From Thiopontia sp964344435 (lineage in GTDB: Bacteria; Pseudomonadota; Gammaproteobacteria; GCF-002020875): a DNA stretch of 19,929 nt. Where the stretch lies: assembly GCA_964344435.1 (NCBI GenBank), contig CAYFNH010000042.1, positions 1 to 19,929 of the forward strand. The letters are read 5' to 3'. The notes under the pieces are model-generated. The model did no database searches and was not told the origin of the DNA. It worked only from the letters and a program-made list of their open reading frames with translations. A program made the position numbers and the translations under genes. Shown piece after piece: positions 6,147 to 14,607 of this stretch (position 1 is its first letter; the number at the start of each line of letters is the position of its first letter).

Positions 6147-7819
6147 GAGTCGAGCAGCGCCCCCTTCCGCAGGGTGAGCCGTTGCCGGGGATGGGCTCCC
6201 TGCTGGAGAGGATCTATCGCGCGCGAGGCATTGCCAGCCCGGATCAGCTTGACCACTCGTTGAAACGGCTGTTACCGATCTCTTCATTGATGAATGTGGA
6301 GAAGGCGGCCGCCATGGTGGCAGAGTCGATCCGCAACGGAGACAGCATCGTTGTGGTCGGAGATTATGATGCCGATGGGGCGACTGCTTCGGCACTCTGC
6401 ATGCGTGGCTTGGGGGCGATGGGTGCCGAAATCCACTATGTGGTTCCGGATCGCAAAAAACATGGGTATGGTCTCTCTCCCGCTGTTGTCGAGTTGACTC
6501 TGCCGTATCACCCTCGACTGCTGATTACTGTGGATAACGGGATCTCCAGTATCGAAGGGGTGGCAGCAGCCAGGTCACAGGGGATCAAGGTGGTGGTGAC
6601 CGACCACCATCTGCCGGGAGATCAACTGCCGGATGCCGATGTGATCGTCAACCCGAATCAGCCCGGCGATACCTTTGCCAGTCCCAATCTGGCTGGAGTA
6701 GGGGTTGCCTTCTATCTGGTGTGTGCGGTGAAACAGGCACTGCAGCACCACTTTAATCCGGTGACTCTGCTCGACCTGGTGGCCGTGGGCACTGTGGCTG
6801 ATGTGGTAAAACTGGATCGGAACAATCGGGTGTTGGTAACCCAGGGGCTGGAGCGTATACGGCGTGGACTGTGCTCGCCGGGAGTGAGTGCGCTGTTGAG
6901 TGTGGCAGGACGAGAGCAGGAGCGGGTGGTGGCAGCAGACTGCGGATTCGCGGTTGGGCCCCGAATTAATGCCGCCGGTCGGATGAGTGATATGGGAGCG
7001 GGGATTGACTGCCTGCTGGCGGAATCGATGTCTGAGGCGCAGACTCTGGCAACCGAGTTGGATCGGATCAATCGGGAGCGTCGCACGGTAGAGGGGGAGA
7101 TGCGGGAGGAGGCGGAGCAGATTGTCGAGTCGCTCCAGTTTGAGAAGTCTGAACTGCCTGCTGCGGTGGCCTTGTACCAGCCCCATTGGCATGAGGGGGT
7201 GATTGGTATTGTTGCGGGGCGCATCAAGGAGCAGCTGCACCGTCCGACCATCGTCTTTGCCAAAGGCAAGGAGGGGAAGCTGAAGGGCTCGGCCCGCTCA
7301 ATCCCGGGGGTGCATATCCGTGATCTGCTGGATCTGCTTGGCAAGCAGCAGGCAGGATTGATTCTGAAGTTTGGTGGGCACGCGATGGCAGCGGGCTTGT
7401 CGATCCCGGAGGTGGAGTTTGACCGTTTTCATGCCACCTTTCAGCAGTTGGTCGCGGCAACCGTAGAGCGTGACCTGCTGGAGGAGGTGGTTTGGGTGGA
7501 CGGTGGTCTGACAACAGAACAGTGTAGTCTGGAGATAGCCGCCACTCTGCAGCAGGGAGGGCCCTGGGGGCAGGGGTTTTCCGAACCGCTATTCCGGGAC
7601 AGGTTTGTCCTTGATCATTGGCGTATCGTTGGAGAGCGTCATCTCAAGCTGCAGTTGTCGGCGATGGATGGCCCGGGGCGGTACGATGCAATTGCCTTCC
7701 AGCAGGCGGAGGTGCCCTTGCCGCAACGGGGAGAGTTGGTCGATCTGGCCTATCGGTTGGATATCAACCGCTGGCAGGGGCGGGAGAGCCTGCAACTGGT
7801 GGTGAGCCATATTTTGTAG
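6143..7819 (+). CDS. recJ: Single-stranded-DNA-specific exonuclease RecJ
   Basis: RecJ is a 5'-3' single-strand DNA exonuclease used in recombination and mismatch repair. I prefer ATG 6143, which has GGAGG at 6133-6137 and overlaps the upstream stop as ATGA, over the GTG at 6131; this gives 558 residues. The DHH phosphoesterase motif I is VVVGDYDADG (Asp74, Asp76, Asp78), the DHH triad is Asp154-His155-His156, and the DHHA1 GGHAMAAG motif is at 411-418. The C-terminal RecJ OB domain is present. Length and motif order are normal for a complete gene. No later gene follows closely, so recJ probably ends its transcript. Confidence 0.96.
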   Translation: MRVEQRPLPQGEPLPGMGSLLERIYRARGIASPDQLDHSLKRLLPISSLMNVEKAAAMVAESIRNGDSIVVVGDYDADGATASALCMRGLGAMGAEIHYVVPDRKKHGYGLSPAVVELTLPYHPRLLITVDNGISSIEGVAAARSQGIKVVVTDHHLPGDQLPDADVIVNPNQPGDTFASPNLAGVGVAFYLVCAVKQALQHHFNPVTLLDLVAVGTVADVVKLDRNNRVLVTQGLERIRRGLCSPGVSALLSVAGREQERVVAADCGFAVGPRINAAGRMSDMGAGIDCLLAESMSEAQTLATELDRINRERRTVEGEMREEAEQIVESLQFEKSELPAAVALYQPHWHEGVIGIVAGRIKEQLHRPTIVFAKGKEGKLKGSARSIPGVHIRDLLDLLGKQQAGLILKFGGHAMAAGLSIPEVEFDRFHATFQQLVAATVERDLLEEVVWVDGGLTTEQCSLEIAATLQQGGPWGQGFSEPLFRDRFVLDHWRIVGERHLKLQLSAMDGPGRYDAIAFQQAEVPLPQRGELVDLAYRLDINRWQGRESLQLVVSHIL

Positions 7820-7848
7820 CGTCTCAAGTTTGCGAACCGGGTATACAG

Positions 7849-7857
7849 GGTGGATAA
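7849..7857 (-). promoter_or_regulatory. DnaA-box-like site, one mismatch
   Basis: GGTGGATAA is the reverse of a TTATCCACA DnaA box with one mismatch. It faces the perfect box at 7909-7917, with about 51 bp between them. Binding is not shown. Confidence 0.35.
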
Positions 7858-7908
7858 CTTGACCCCACAGGTTAATGACTTTACGGTCAAAGTGGGTTTT
7901 TCACCATT

Positions 7909-7917
7909 TTATCCACA
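7909..7917 (+). promoter_or_regulatory. Perfect DnaA-box consensus TTATCCACA
   Basis: The 9-mer equals the strong E. coli DnaA box. It lies in non-coding DNA beside an AT-rich stretch, downstream of recJ and about 250 bp upstream of the SCP-2-like gene. A single perfect match is compatible with DnaA-linked transcriptional control but also with chance. Confidence 0.4.
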
Positions 7918-8168
7918 GGGTTGTCAACACAATATATAGTGGTTACTAACCCTTTATAGCTACTATATGTTGCGTTTATTGTATTCCGTATAAGTGTTTT
8001 CCACTTCCACTTTGGGGGAAAGTTGTCTATAGTGTCGCGCGTATTTCGGTATTCGGGATGCAATCGCAGGTGTTAACCCCACAGGCGCGAATAAGCACCT
8101 GCAGTTTCAACAACTTCCCGTATTGAACAAGGGAAGATCAAGGATGATAACCAGGAGAAACAAAAAAG

Positions 8169-8564
8169 ATGGCTGAACTATTTTCAGAAGAGTGGATGGG
8201 CGCATTCATGGATGCGTGGAACAATGAGCCGGAATTGACCGGTCCACTGGCCGAGATTGGCTTCAACTCCGTGATTGCATACGGTATTCAGGGCGAGGAT
8301 CAACCACGTGGGGTATTGACGGTAGAGGCCGGCAAGGCCACTGCTGCTGCAGCCTATAGTGGCCAGGATCTTAACTGGGATCTGCGTTGTTCCGAAGACC
8401 ACTGGAACAAGTGGATCAGCAAGCCACCTGGCATGATGGGGTTGGGTACTGCCTACACCACCGGCAAGCTCAAGTTTGCTGTGGGTGATTACGGTGCCAT
8501 GATCAAGAATCCGAAGATGGCCGGGCCATTCATCAAGACCTTCGCTGTCATGGGGCGTGTCTGA
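8169..8564 (+). CDS. SCP-2 sterol-carrier-like protein
   Basis: This is a 131-residue soluble protein without a signal peptide or membrane segment. The central and C-terminal pattern resembles SCP-2 domains, small folds with a hydrophobic tunnel that bind lipids or sterol-like molecules: LTVEAGKATAAAAY, then DLRCSEDHWNKWI, then TGKLKFAVGDYGAMIKN. AGGAG at 8153-8157 precedes the ATG by 11 nt. A hairpin follows the stop and the RND adaptor gene begins about 90 bp further on. It may therefore be the first gene of the envelope cluster, or a separate unit expressed at a higher level than the genes behind the hairpin. The ligand is unknown. The SCP-2 assignment rests on pattern recognition and is moderately sure. 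Confidence 0.7.
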   Translation: MAELFSEEWMGAFMDAWNNEPELTGPLAEIGFNSVIAYGIQGEDQPRGVLTVEAGKATAAAAYSGQDLNWDLRCSEDHWNKWISKPPGMMGLGTAYTTGKLKFAVGDYGAMIKNPKMAGPFIKTFAVMGRV

Positions 8565-8585
8565 GGAGACGCTGTTTGAGGTAGG

Positions 8586-8611
8586 CTTTCCCCCTCGATT
8601 GAGGGGGAAGG
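8586..8611 (+). terminator. Hairpin after the SCP-2-like gene, possible attenuator or terminator
   Basis: TTCCCCCTC (8588-8596) and GAGGGGGAA (8601-8609) form a 9-bp GC-rich stem with loop GATT, extendable by a G-U and a C-G pair. The nearest T run (TTTTTT, about 8626-8631) is some 15 nt further on. It is therefore not a classical terminator and may instead stabilise or partly terminate the transcript. Confidence 0.5.
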
Positions 8612-8654
8612 TGTCATAAACCAGATTTTTTCTGCAGTAGAGAACTTGAGACCA

Positions 8655-9839
8655 ATGATGTTATCGAAAAATGTCATCTCCATGGTGTCCGCACTGGCGG
8701 TAGGCTTTTATGTGCTCGCCGATGAAGCCCCGAAGGGGGTTGCCATCGAAGGGCAGGGGACGAGCAGCGTGCTGGGTAAGGTGGTTACGGTTGGGGCCAC
8801 GCGTACCGGAATCAATGTGACCCTGGGGGGAACCATCGTACCGTACAAGAAGGTGACACTGAATGCGGAGCTCCCGGGCAGTATCGAGAATATCGGTGGC
8901 AAAGAGGGAGATCGCTTCAGCGAAGGGGATATTCTGGTCAAGATTGATGATGACACCCTACTGGCCAAGCGCCAGGAGGTTGAGGCGCAGATGAGAATTG
9001 CCGAGGCAACCCTGCGCAATGCCGATGTACAGCTCAACAAGACCATCGTTGCTCCCAACTATCAGGGAGACATGATGATGGGAGGGCTGCCCAGTATGAT
9101 GAGCATGTTTACCGACCCGATGCGCTCCTCCGGTTTTGGCGATGGTGACCCCGATTTTGAGCGCTATTCCAATATCTACTCTTCACAGACCCAGGTGGAG
9201 TCGGCCCAGGCGGCCGTGTTGCAGGCCGATGCACAGCTCAAACAGCTGGATGCACAGATTCGTAATGCCAAGTCCATTGCCCCCTTCAGTGGCATCATCA
9301 TGAAGAAGATGGTGGAGATTGGAGATACTGTACAGCCGGGACAGCCTCTGGTGGAGTACGCTGATGTGGACCGCCTGCAGATGCAGGTCGAGGTTCCGGC
9401 ACGACTGGTAACCGGTCTCAAGGAGGGGATGGTAATGCCGGCCAAACTGGATGTGGGTGGAGTGCGGCTGGATGTGCGGGTAGCACAGATCTATCCCAGT
9501 GCAGATATCCGCCGCCACAGTGTGACCGTCAAGTTCGATCTGCCCAAGGGTAGCCCGGCGGCACCCGGTATGTATGCCGAGATCATGATTCCGGATATGC
9601 AGGCGCCAGTCTCCAGCTATCCGGTGGTACCCACCGCATCGCTGCTTTGGCGGGGTACGCTGCCGGCGGTCTTCATCCTCAACGAGTCGGGCGAGCCCGA
9701 ACTGCGGGTCGTTCGCGTGGGTGAACTGGTGGACAACAAACACGTCACCATTCTTTCCGGGCTGGTCGCGGGTGAGCAGCTGATTGCCAACCCATCGGCC
9801 ACCGGTTGGAGCTCAGGCGGAAACAGCGAGCGCTTTTAA
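8655..9839 (+). CDS. RND efflux periplasmic adaptor (membrane fusion protein)
   Basis: The adaptor links the inner-membrane RND pump to an outer-membrane channel. Starting at ATG 8655 gives 394 residues; the upstream TTG at 8646 and the ATG at 8658 are alternatives. The N-terminal hydrophobic segment ends VLADE, consistent with cleavage after Ala22, and there is no lipobox cysteine. A first lipoyl half (PGSIENIGGKEGDRFSEGDIL), a helical hairpin (about residues 100-215) and a second lipoyl half (APFSGIIMKKMVEIGDTVQPGQ) are followed by beta-barrel and membrane-proximal domains. The turn of the hairpin holds an unusual Met/Gly-rich stretch from about Met140 to 160. The RND permease starts 12 bp after the stop, so the two are certainly coupled. 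No outer-membrane factor gene is present in the window. Confidence 0.9.
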   Translation: MMLSKNVISMVSALAVGFYVLADEAPKGVAIEGQGTSSVLGKVVTVGATRTGINVTLGGTIVPYKKVTLNAELPGSIENIGGKEGDRFSEGDILVKIDDDTLLAKRQEVEAQMRIAEATLRNADVQLNKTIVAPNYQGDMMMGGLPSMMSMFTDPMRSSGFGDGDPDFERYSNIYSSQTQVESAQAAVLQADAQLKQLDAQIRNAKSIAPFSGIIMKKMVEIGDTVQPGQPLVEYADVDRLQMQVEVPARLVTGLKEGMVMPAKLDVGGVRLDVRVAQIYPSADIRRHSVTVKFDLPKGSPAAPGMYAEIMIPDMQAPVSSYPVVPTASLLWRGTLPAVFILNESGEPELRVVRVGELVDNKHVTILSGLVAGEQLIANPSATGWSSGGNSERF

Positions 9840-9851
9840 GAGGGCGGTACC

Positions 9852-12800
9852 ATGACAACTCAGGAAGAGACTCAAACCTCTCAGGAGGCGCATTCGCTCG
9901 GCCTGGCCGGCGGTATGGCCAAGGCCTTTATCCACTCGCCGCTCTCACCGCTGCTGCTGTTTGCAATGCTGGCGATGGGGTTCCTCGGGCTGGTATTGAC
10001 TCCGAGGCAGGAGGACCCACAGATCTCTGTGCCGATGGTGGACATCTTTGTGCAAGCCCCCGGCGTGCATGCCGAGCAACTCTCCGGGCTGGCGGTTGAG
10101 CCGCTGGAGCTGATGATGAGTGAGATCCCGGGGGTCAAACATGTCTATTCGGCTACCCAGCGTGGAGTAGGGGTGGTGACGGTGCAGTTTGTGGTTGGCG
10201 AGAAGGTGATCCCCTCGCTGGTCAAGGTCTACAACAAGCTCTCGGCCAATCGGGATCGTATTCCTCCCGGGGTGGGTGATCCACTGGTGAAGGCAAAGGG
10301 TATCGATGATGTGCCCATCGTCAATCTGACCCTCTGGTCCAATGAGGTGGATGACAGCGCCATGCGCGCGCTTTCTACTGATGTGCTGCATGTTCTGGAG
10401 ACCATTCCCAATACCGGCGAGGCCTTTATTGTCGGGGGACGCAAGACCCAGGTACGTATCGAGGTGATGCCGGAGCGTCTCTCCGGGTTTGGTATCAGCC
10501 TGGATCAGGTTGCCAATACCATTCGTACCGCCAATGGTGAACAGGTTGCGGGTGAGGCCGAGGCTGGTAATCTCAACTTCAAGGTCTATACCGGTGCCTT
10601 CCTCCACACCGCCAAGCAGATCGCCAATCTGGTGGTAGGGGTGCACAATGATATGCCGGTCTATGTGAGAGATATCGCCAGTGTCTATCAGGGGCCGGAA
10701 GAGGCCAGGGGGATGGTGGAGTTTTATTCTGGTGACCACTATCAGGGCAGCCAGCAGGCGCATGGCTACCCTGCAGTTACCATTGCGGTGGCCAAGAAAG
10801 AGGGGAGCAATGCGGTTCCGGTGGCCAATGCCATCCTCGCCAAGGTGGAGGAGTTGAAGGGAACCTTGATCCCCTCCAATATCCATGTGGATGTGACTCG
10901 CAACTATGGCGCTACCGCCAAGGACAAGGTGGATGAGTTGCTGTTCAAATTGGTGGTGGCCACCCTCGCGGTAACGGTGCTGATCTATTTCAGCCTTGGC
11001 TGGCGACCGGCACTGGTGGTAACCATCGTGATTCCGGTAGTGATTCTGCTGACGGTTTTCGCTGCCTATATGCTCGATTACAGCATCAACCGGGTGAGCC
11101 TGTTCGCGCTGATCTTCTCCATCGGTATTCTGGTGGATGATGCCATCGTGGTGGTGGAGAATATCTACCGGCGCTGGTTGATCAACAACAACACTGATGA
11201 AGAGACCGCGATCGATGCGACTCGTGAGGTTGGAAATCCGACCATTCTGGCAACGCTGACAGTGATTGCTGCACTGCTGCCGATGGGTTTTGTGACCGGA
11301 ATGATGGGGCCCTATATGGCGCCAATTCCGGTGCTGGGTTCATCAGCGATGGCGTTTTCGCTGTTTGCCGCCTTTATCTTCACTCCCTGGCTGACGATGA
11401 AGTTGCGTCCTTCAATGAAGGCACTGAAGGCAGCAGAGGAGAAGGAGCACAAGTCACAAGAGCGGGTAGGGCGCATTTACGAGTCATTGATTCGTCCCAT
11501 GGTGGAAAATCGCCTGTTGGGCTGGGTGGTGCTGTTGTTGATTATCGGCAGCTTCTTTGCTGCGGTTTCACTCTTCTATACCCACGGGGTCAAGACCAAG
11601 ATGCTCCCCTATGACAACAAGTCGGAATTTGATGTGATGATCCGCATGCCAACCGGTACAGCACTGCCGGTGACCGCCAATGTGGCTCGCAAGATGGCGG
11701 TGGCCATCGAAAAGGCGGTGCCGGAGTCGGTAGCACTGCAGACCTATTCCGGGGTGGCTGCACCGTTCAACTTCAATGGTCTGGTTCGCCACTACTACCT
11801 GCAACAGTATCCATGGATGGCGACCATCTCGGTTCAGCTGACCCACAAGAAGATGCGCAAGCGCAGCAGTCACGAGATTGCCCTGATGGTACGCGAGCTG
11901 TTAAAGCCGGTTGCCGAACAGGTTGGAGCCCGGGTGACCGTGGCCGAAGTACCTCCGGGGCCACCGGTATTGCAGTCGGTGGTGGCTGAGATCTATGGGC
12001 CGGATGCCCGTACACGCCGCCAGGTTGCTGCCGATCTGACCGAGATCTTCAAAAGCTCCTCGATCATGGAGGATGTGGATAACTACATGAATGATCCTCA
12101 TCAGGTGCTCCATTTTGTGGTTGAGACCGAAAAGGCCAATCGCAGAGGAATCTCGGTGGCCACCATCAACCGTAACCTCTCGATGGCGATGGGGAGTGTG
12201 CCACTGGGGGATGTGAAGCAGGGCAAGACTCGAGAGCCGACGCTGATCACCCTGGAGGTTCCACTGGCAGTACGCTCGCAGATAGCCAACCTCTCCGACC
12301 TGCCGATCCCGACCATGGATGGCCGTAGTACCGTTCCACTCAGTGAACTGGGGCACTTCAAGACCTTTGTCGAGAATCAGGTGATCTATCACAAGGATCT
12401 GCGACCGGTGGAGTACGTGGTTGGTGATGCGGTCAACGATTTGCCAGCGCCACTCTATGCGATGTTTGATCTGGAGCGGATCATGGCCGAGCGTGACTTC
12501 CGTAGCCCACAGGGAGAGTTGATTAAAGGGGGGTGGATTGCCGCACCGGAAGAGACCTTCAAATCCGGCTTCAAGTGGGATGGAGAGTGGCACGTCACCT
12601 ATGAGACCTTCCGCGACATGGGGATTGCCTTTGGCGTGGCGCTGATTCTGATCTATATCCTGGTGGTGTGGCAGTTTGGCAACTTCATTATTCCGTTGGT
12701 GATTATGGCACCGATCCCGCTGACCATGGTGGGGATTGTGCCGGGGCACTGGATCATGGGGGCCGAGTTTACCGCCACTTCGATGATCGGCTTTATTGCA

Positions 12801-13145
12801 CTGGCCGGCATCATCGTGCGTAACTCCATCCTGTTGGTCGATTTTGCGCAGCTGGAGCTGCGTGCCGGCAAGGATCCGGTCTCGGCCGTGATTGATTCCG
12901 GCAAGGCCCGCATGCGCCCCATTATCATCACGGCACTGGCGCTGGTGGGTGGCTCAAGTGTGATTCTGACCGATCCGATCTTCCAGGGAATGGCGGTGGC
13001 ACTGCTGTTTGGTGTGGTGGTCTCCACCCTGCTGACCCTGATTGTGATTCCGCTGGGGTGCCTGAGTGCCGGTAACGCACTCTATCCCGAGGATATGGTC
13101 ACGGCAGAAGGTGAGGTGATTACCCGCACGGGTGAGGACAAGTAG
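9852..13145 (+). CDS. RND family efflux permease (HAE1-like)
   Basis: The 1097-residue protein has the classic two-fold RND layout: a first membrane helix near residue 30, a large periplasmic loop, five helices, a second loop and a C-terminal helix bundle. TM4 carries the proton-relay pair Asp429-Asp430 (GILVDDAIVVVEN). The TM10 site equivalent to AcrB Lys940 is Arg990 followed by Asn991 (IIVRNSILLVDFA). At about 50 residues longer than AcrB it is somewhat large. The ATG at 9852 is preceded by GAGGG. It acts in the inner membrane with the adaptor encoded just upstream and with an outer-membrane channel encoded elsewhere. The substrate cannot be read from sequence. The SCP-2-like and LolA-like neighbours point to hydrophobic or lipid cargo, but drug or metal export remain possible. 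Confidence 0.92.
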   Translation: MTTQEETQTSQEAHSLGLAGGMAKAFIHSPLSPLLLFAMLAMGFLGLVLTPRQEDPQISVPMVDIFVQAPGVHAEQLSGLAVEPLELMMSEIPGVKHVYSATQRGVGVVTVQFVVGEKVIPSLVKVYNKLSANRDRIPPGVGDPLVKAKGIDDVPIVNLTLWSNEVDDSAMRALSTDVLHVLETIPNTGEAFIVGGRKTQVRIEVMPERLSGFGISLDQVANTIRTANGEQVAGEAEAGNLNFKVYTGAFLHTAKQIANLVVGVHNDMPVYVRDIASVYQGPEEARGMVEFYSGDHYQGSQQAHGYPAVTIAVAKKEGSNAVPVANAILAKVEELKGTLIPSNIHVDVTRNYGATAKDKVDELLFKLVVATLAVTVLIYFSLGWRPALVVTIVIPVVILLTVFAAYMLDYSINRVSLFALIFSIGILVDDAIVVVENIYRRWLINNNTDEETAIDATREVGNPTILATLTVIAALLPMGFVTGMMGPYMAPIPVLGSSAMAFSLFAAFIFTPWLTMKLRPSMKALKAAEEKEHKSQERVGRIYESLIRPMVENRLLGWVVLLLIIGSFFAAVSLFYTHGVKTKMLPYDNKSEFDVMIRMPTGTALPVTANVARKMAVAIEKAVPESVALQTYSGVAAPFNFNGLVRHYYLQQYPWMATISVQLTHKKMRKRSSHEIALMVRELLKPVAEQVGARVTVAEVPPGPPVLQSVVAEIYGPDARTRRQVAADLTEIFKSSSIMEDVDNYMNDPHQVLHFVVETEKANRRGISVATINRNLSMAMGSVPLGDVKQGKTREPTLITLEVPLAVRSQIANLSDLPIPTMDGRSTVPLSELGHFKTFVENQVIYHKDLRPVEYVVGDAVNDLPAPLYAMFDLERIMAERDFRSPQGELIKGGWIAAPEETFKSGFKWDGEWHVTYETFRDMGIAFGVALILIYILVVWQFGNFIIPLVIMAPIPLTMVGIVPGHWIMGAEFTATSMIGFIALAGIIVRNSILLVDFAQLELRAGKDPVSAVIDSGKARMRPIIITALALVGGSSVILTDPIFQGMAVALLFGVVVSTLLTLIVIPLGCLSAGNALYPEDMVTAEGEVITRTGEDK

Positions 13146-13162
13146 ATGACAGGAGTCAACGA

Positions 13163-13963
13163 ATGAAGCAACAAGGACGTGCAATCAAGGGAGTAAGCGT
13201 AATCGGATGGGTGCTGGGGGCTTCACTCTCAACACTCGCAGTGGCAGATAACCAGCCGTGGAGTGCCCCGGCCCCGATGGGGCCCTATGGCGGACATTTT
13301 GATTTTGGTATTCCACTTCACAGTGAGGGGGCTGCGACCGAACAAGGTGCTCCACAGGCGGAACATGCGGTCTATCAGCAGCAGGAGGCGCTGCCGGTCA
13401 TCAATGCCTCTTACGCCAGGCATGAGCCGGTCCTGCCCACTGTAGAGCAGTTCTCGGCAGCCGAGTTGGCGGCCATTGATCCCGCCTGGGAGCTACAGCA
13501 GTCAGAGTTGCCACCACAGCCCGGGCTCTATACGGCCGCTGAAGAGGAGGGGGACGTCTGGGCGCTGGGCGAAATCAATCCGCAGAAGAGCGCTGCCTTG
13601 ACGGGACAGCCGGTGACAGACTCCGCTGCCGAGCCTCAACTGCCTCCTTGCCGGGTCGAGACCGAGGCGCGTGAGCGTCCACTCCTCACTTCGGCACACA
13701 CCCCATTCCAGGAGGCGGTGTTGGATGAATTCGAGCAGGGTGTGCTTGATATGGAGTCAATGTGGGATGAGGCAGACCGTCTCTCTCGGGTTGAAGAACA
13801 GCGTGGTGGCTTCAATAAACAGGCACGTGCAGCGGCTCCGGTCTACTTCTCCAGCTATATGCCGGATTATGCCCTGGGAGTACGCCAGGCTGACGCAATG
13901 GATCCTCTGGCGTTGACGCCGCAGAAGAGGAGCTCAGTACAGTATTTTGGTTTTCGTCAGTAG
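13163..13963 (+). CDS. Secreted protein of unknown function in the RND operon
   Basis: I do not recognise this 266-residue protein. It has a positively charged, hydrophobic N-terminus ending LAVADNQPW, which predicts signal peptidase cleavage after Ala28. The mature part is rich in Ala, Glu, Gln and Pro and has low predicted structure. It contains a Gly/Pro-rich patch (APMGPYGGHFDFGIP), a paired cysteine-poor middle and a C-terminus ending QYFGFRQ. The start has CAGGAG 8 nt upstream. It lies 17 bp after the permease stop, so it belongs to the same operon and is probably a periplasmic or outer-membrane-associated partner of the pump. It is far too short and lacks the helical repeats to be a TolC-type channel. 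Confidence 0.75.
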   Translation: MKQQGRAIKGVSVIGWVLGASLSTLAVADNQPWSAPAPMGPYGGHFDFGIPLHSEGAATEQGAPQAEHAVYQQQEALPVINASYARHEPVLPTVEQFSAAELAAIDPAWELQQSELPPQPGLYTAAEEEGDVWALGEINPQKSAALTGQPVTDSAAEPQLPPCRVETEARERPLLTSAHTPFQEAVLDEFEQGVLDMESMWDEADRLSRVEEQRGGFNKQARAAAPVYFSSYMPDYALGVRQADAMDPLALTPQKRSSVQYFGFRQ

Positions 13964-13976
13964 AGCGGCGGAATGG

Positions 13977-14564
13977 GTGAGGGCCCTGAGTGGGCTCCTG
14001 ACTCTCTTCCTGTGCCAGGGTGCTGCTGCGTTAACCGAGTTTTCAGCAGATATCACCTACTATGACCGGGAGATGGCGACACTGGCCACCGGTCGCATCT
14101 ATGTAAGTGATCTTGCCATCCGTGAGGAGCGACAGAAGGGGGCGCGCAGAGAGGTACGTATTACAGACCTGTTTCAGGGCACCACCACCATACTGGATCC
14201 GCAGCGTGGTGAATATCAGGTTCTGCAGGAGTTGTTGGTTTTACCCCGCAATCCGCTGCGCTTCTGTGCGGATAGCCCGTTGTTAATCTGTGAATTCGAG
14301 CGCAGGGAGCAGGTGGATGGCAGACAAACCGAGCGCTGGAGGGCGGGCTTTGGTGTGGCTGGGTTCGATATCACCATAACGGCATGGTATGACCCGCTTA
14401 TCCAGTATCCCACCCGCTTGCAGCTGGAGCGTGGTGAGTGGATGCAGCTCAGTAATATTGAGATTGGGCGTCTTCCTTCGAAGTGGTTCAGCCTGCCCTT
14501 TGACAGCAGTCAGGTCGAACGGGTTGAAGGGGTTGGGGCGGGTCCATTTTCAGTGCTTCCGTAA
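13977..14564 (+). CDS. Secreted LolA-fold-like protein (DUF4412-like)
   Basis: The protein starts either at GTG 13977 (195 residues, preceded by GGCGGAATGG) or at TTG 13947, which would overlap the previous gene. The 13977 start gives a compact signal peptide, VRALSGLLTLFLCQGAAA, before LTEFSADITYY. The mature part has strand-rich segments with the order 'TGRIYVSD', 'REVRITDLFQGTTTILDPQRGEYQVL' and 'YPTRLQLERGEWMQLSNIEIG'. These resemble the half-barrel proteins of the LolA/LolB and DUF4412 type that bind lipids or report on bound iron-sulfur or lipid ligands. The family link is a pattern judgement. Its place behind an RND pair suggests a periplasmic carrier. Confidence 0.65.
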   Translation: MRALSGLLTLFLCQGAAALTEFSADITYYDREMATLATGRIYVSDLAIREERQKGARREVRITDLFQGTTTILDPQRGEYQVLQELLVLPRNPLRFCADSPLLICEFERREQVDGRQTERWRAGFGVAGFDITITAWYDPLIQYPTRLQLERGEWMQLSNIEIGRLPSKWFSLPFDSSQVERVEGVGAGPFSVLP

Positions 14565-14575
14565 CAGTGTATAAT
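14547..14575 (+). promoter_or_regulatory. Candidate sigma-70 promoter for the TPR gene
   Basis: TTTTCA (14547-14552) and TATAAT (14570-14575) are separated by 17 bp, a good sigma-70 match with a perfect -10 box. Transcription would start around 14582, about 25 nt before the ATG at 14608. The -35 box lies inside the end of the previous gene. Confidence 0.5.
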
Positions 14576-14607
14576 TGAATGTCTTTTTTCTTATAGTCTG
14601 AAAGAAT

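Larger units (their letters stand above)
7820..8168. other. 349-bp non-coding region between recJ and the SCP-2-like gene
   Basis: I find no supportable gene here. It holds a possible recJ terminator (CCCAC and GTGGG arms at about 7864-7895, then TTTTT). It also has DnaA-box-like sites, an AT-rich stretch (about 7925-7995) and two copies of ACCCCACAGG (about 7862-7871 and 8076-8084). A 7-bp inverted repeat, GCAGGTG/CACCTGC, lies at 8066-8072 and 8096-8102 in the probable leader of the next gene. The ribosome binding site AGGAG of that gene is at 8153-8157. I could not place one clear sigma-70 promoter. Confidence 0.6.

Noticed and set aside
7820..8168. Chromosomal or plasmid replication origin
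   Set aside because: Only one perfect DnaA box and one near-match are present, with no dnaA, rpmH, gidA or rep gene nearby; a regulatory region is more likely.
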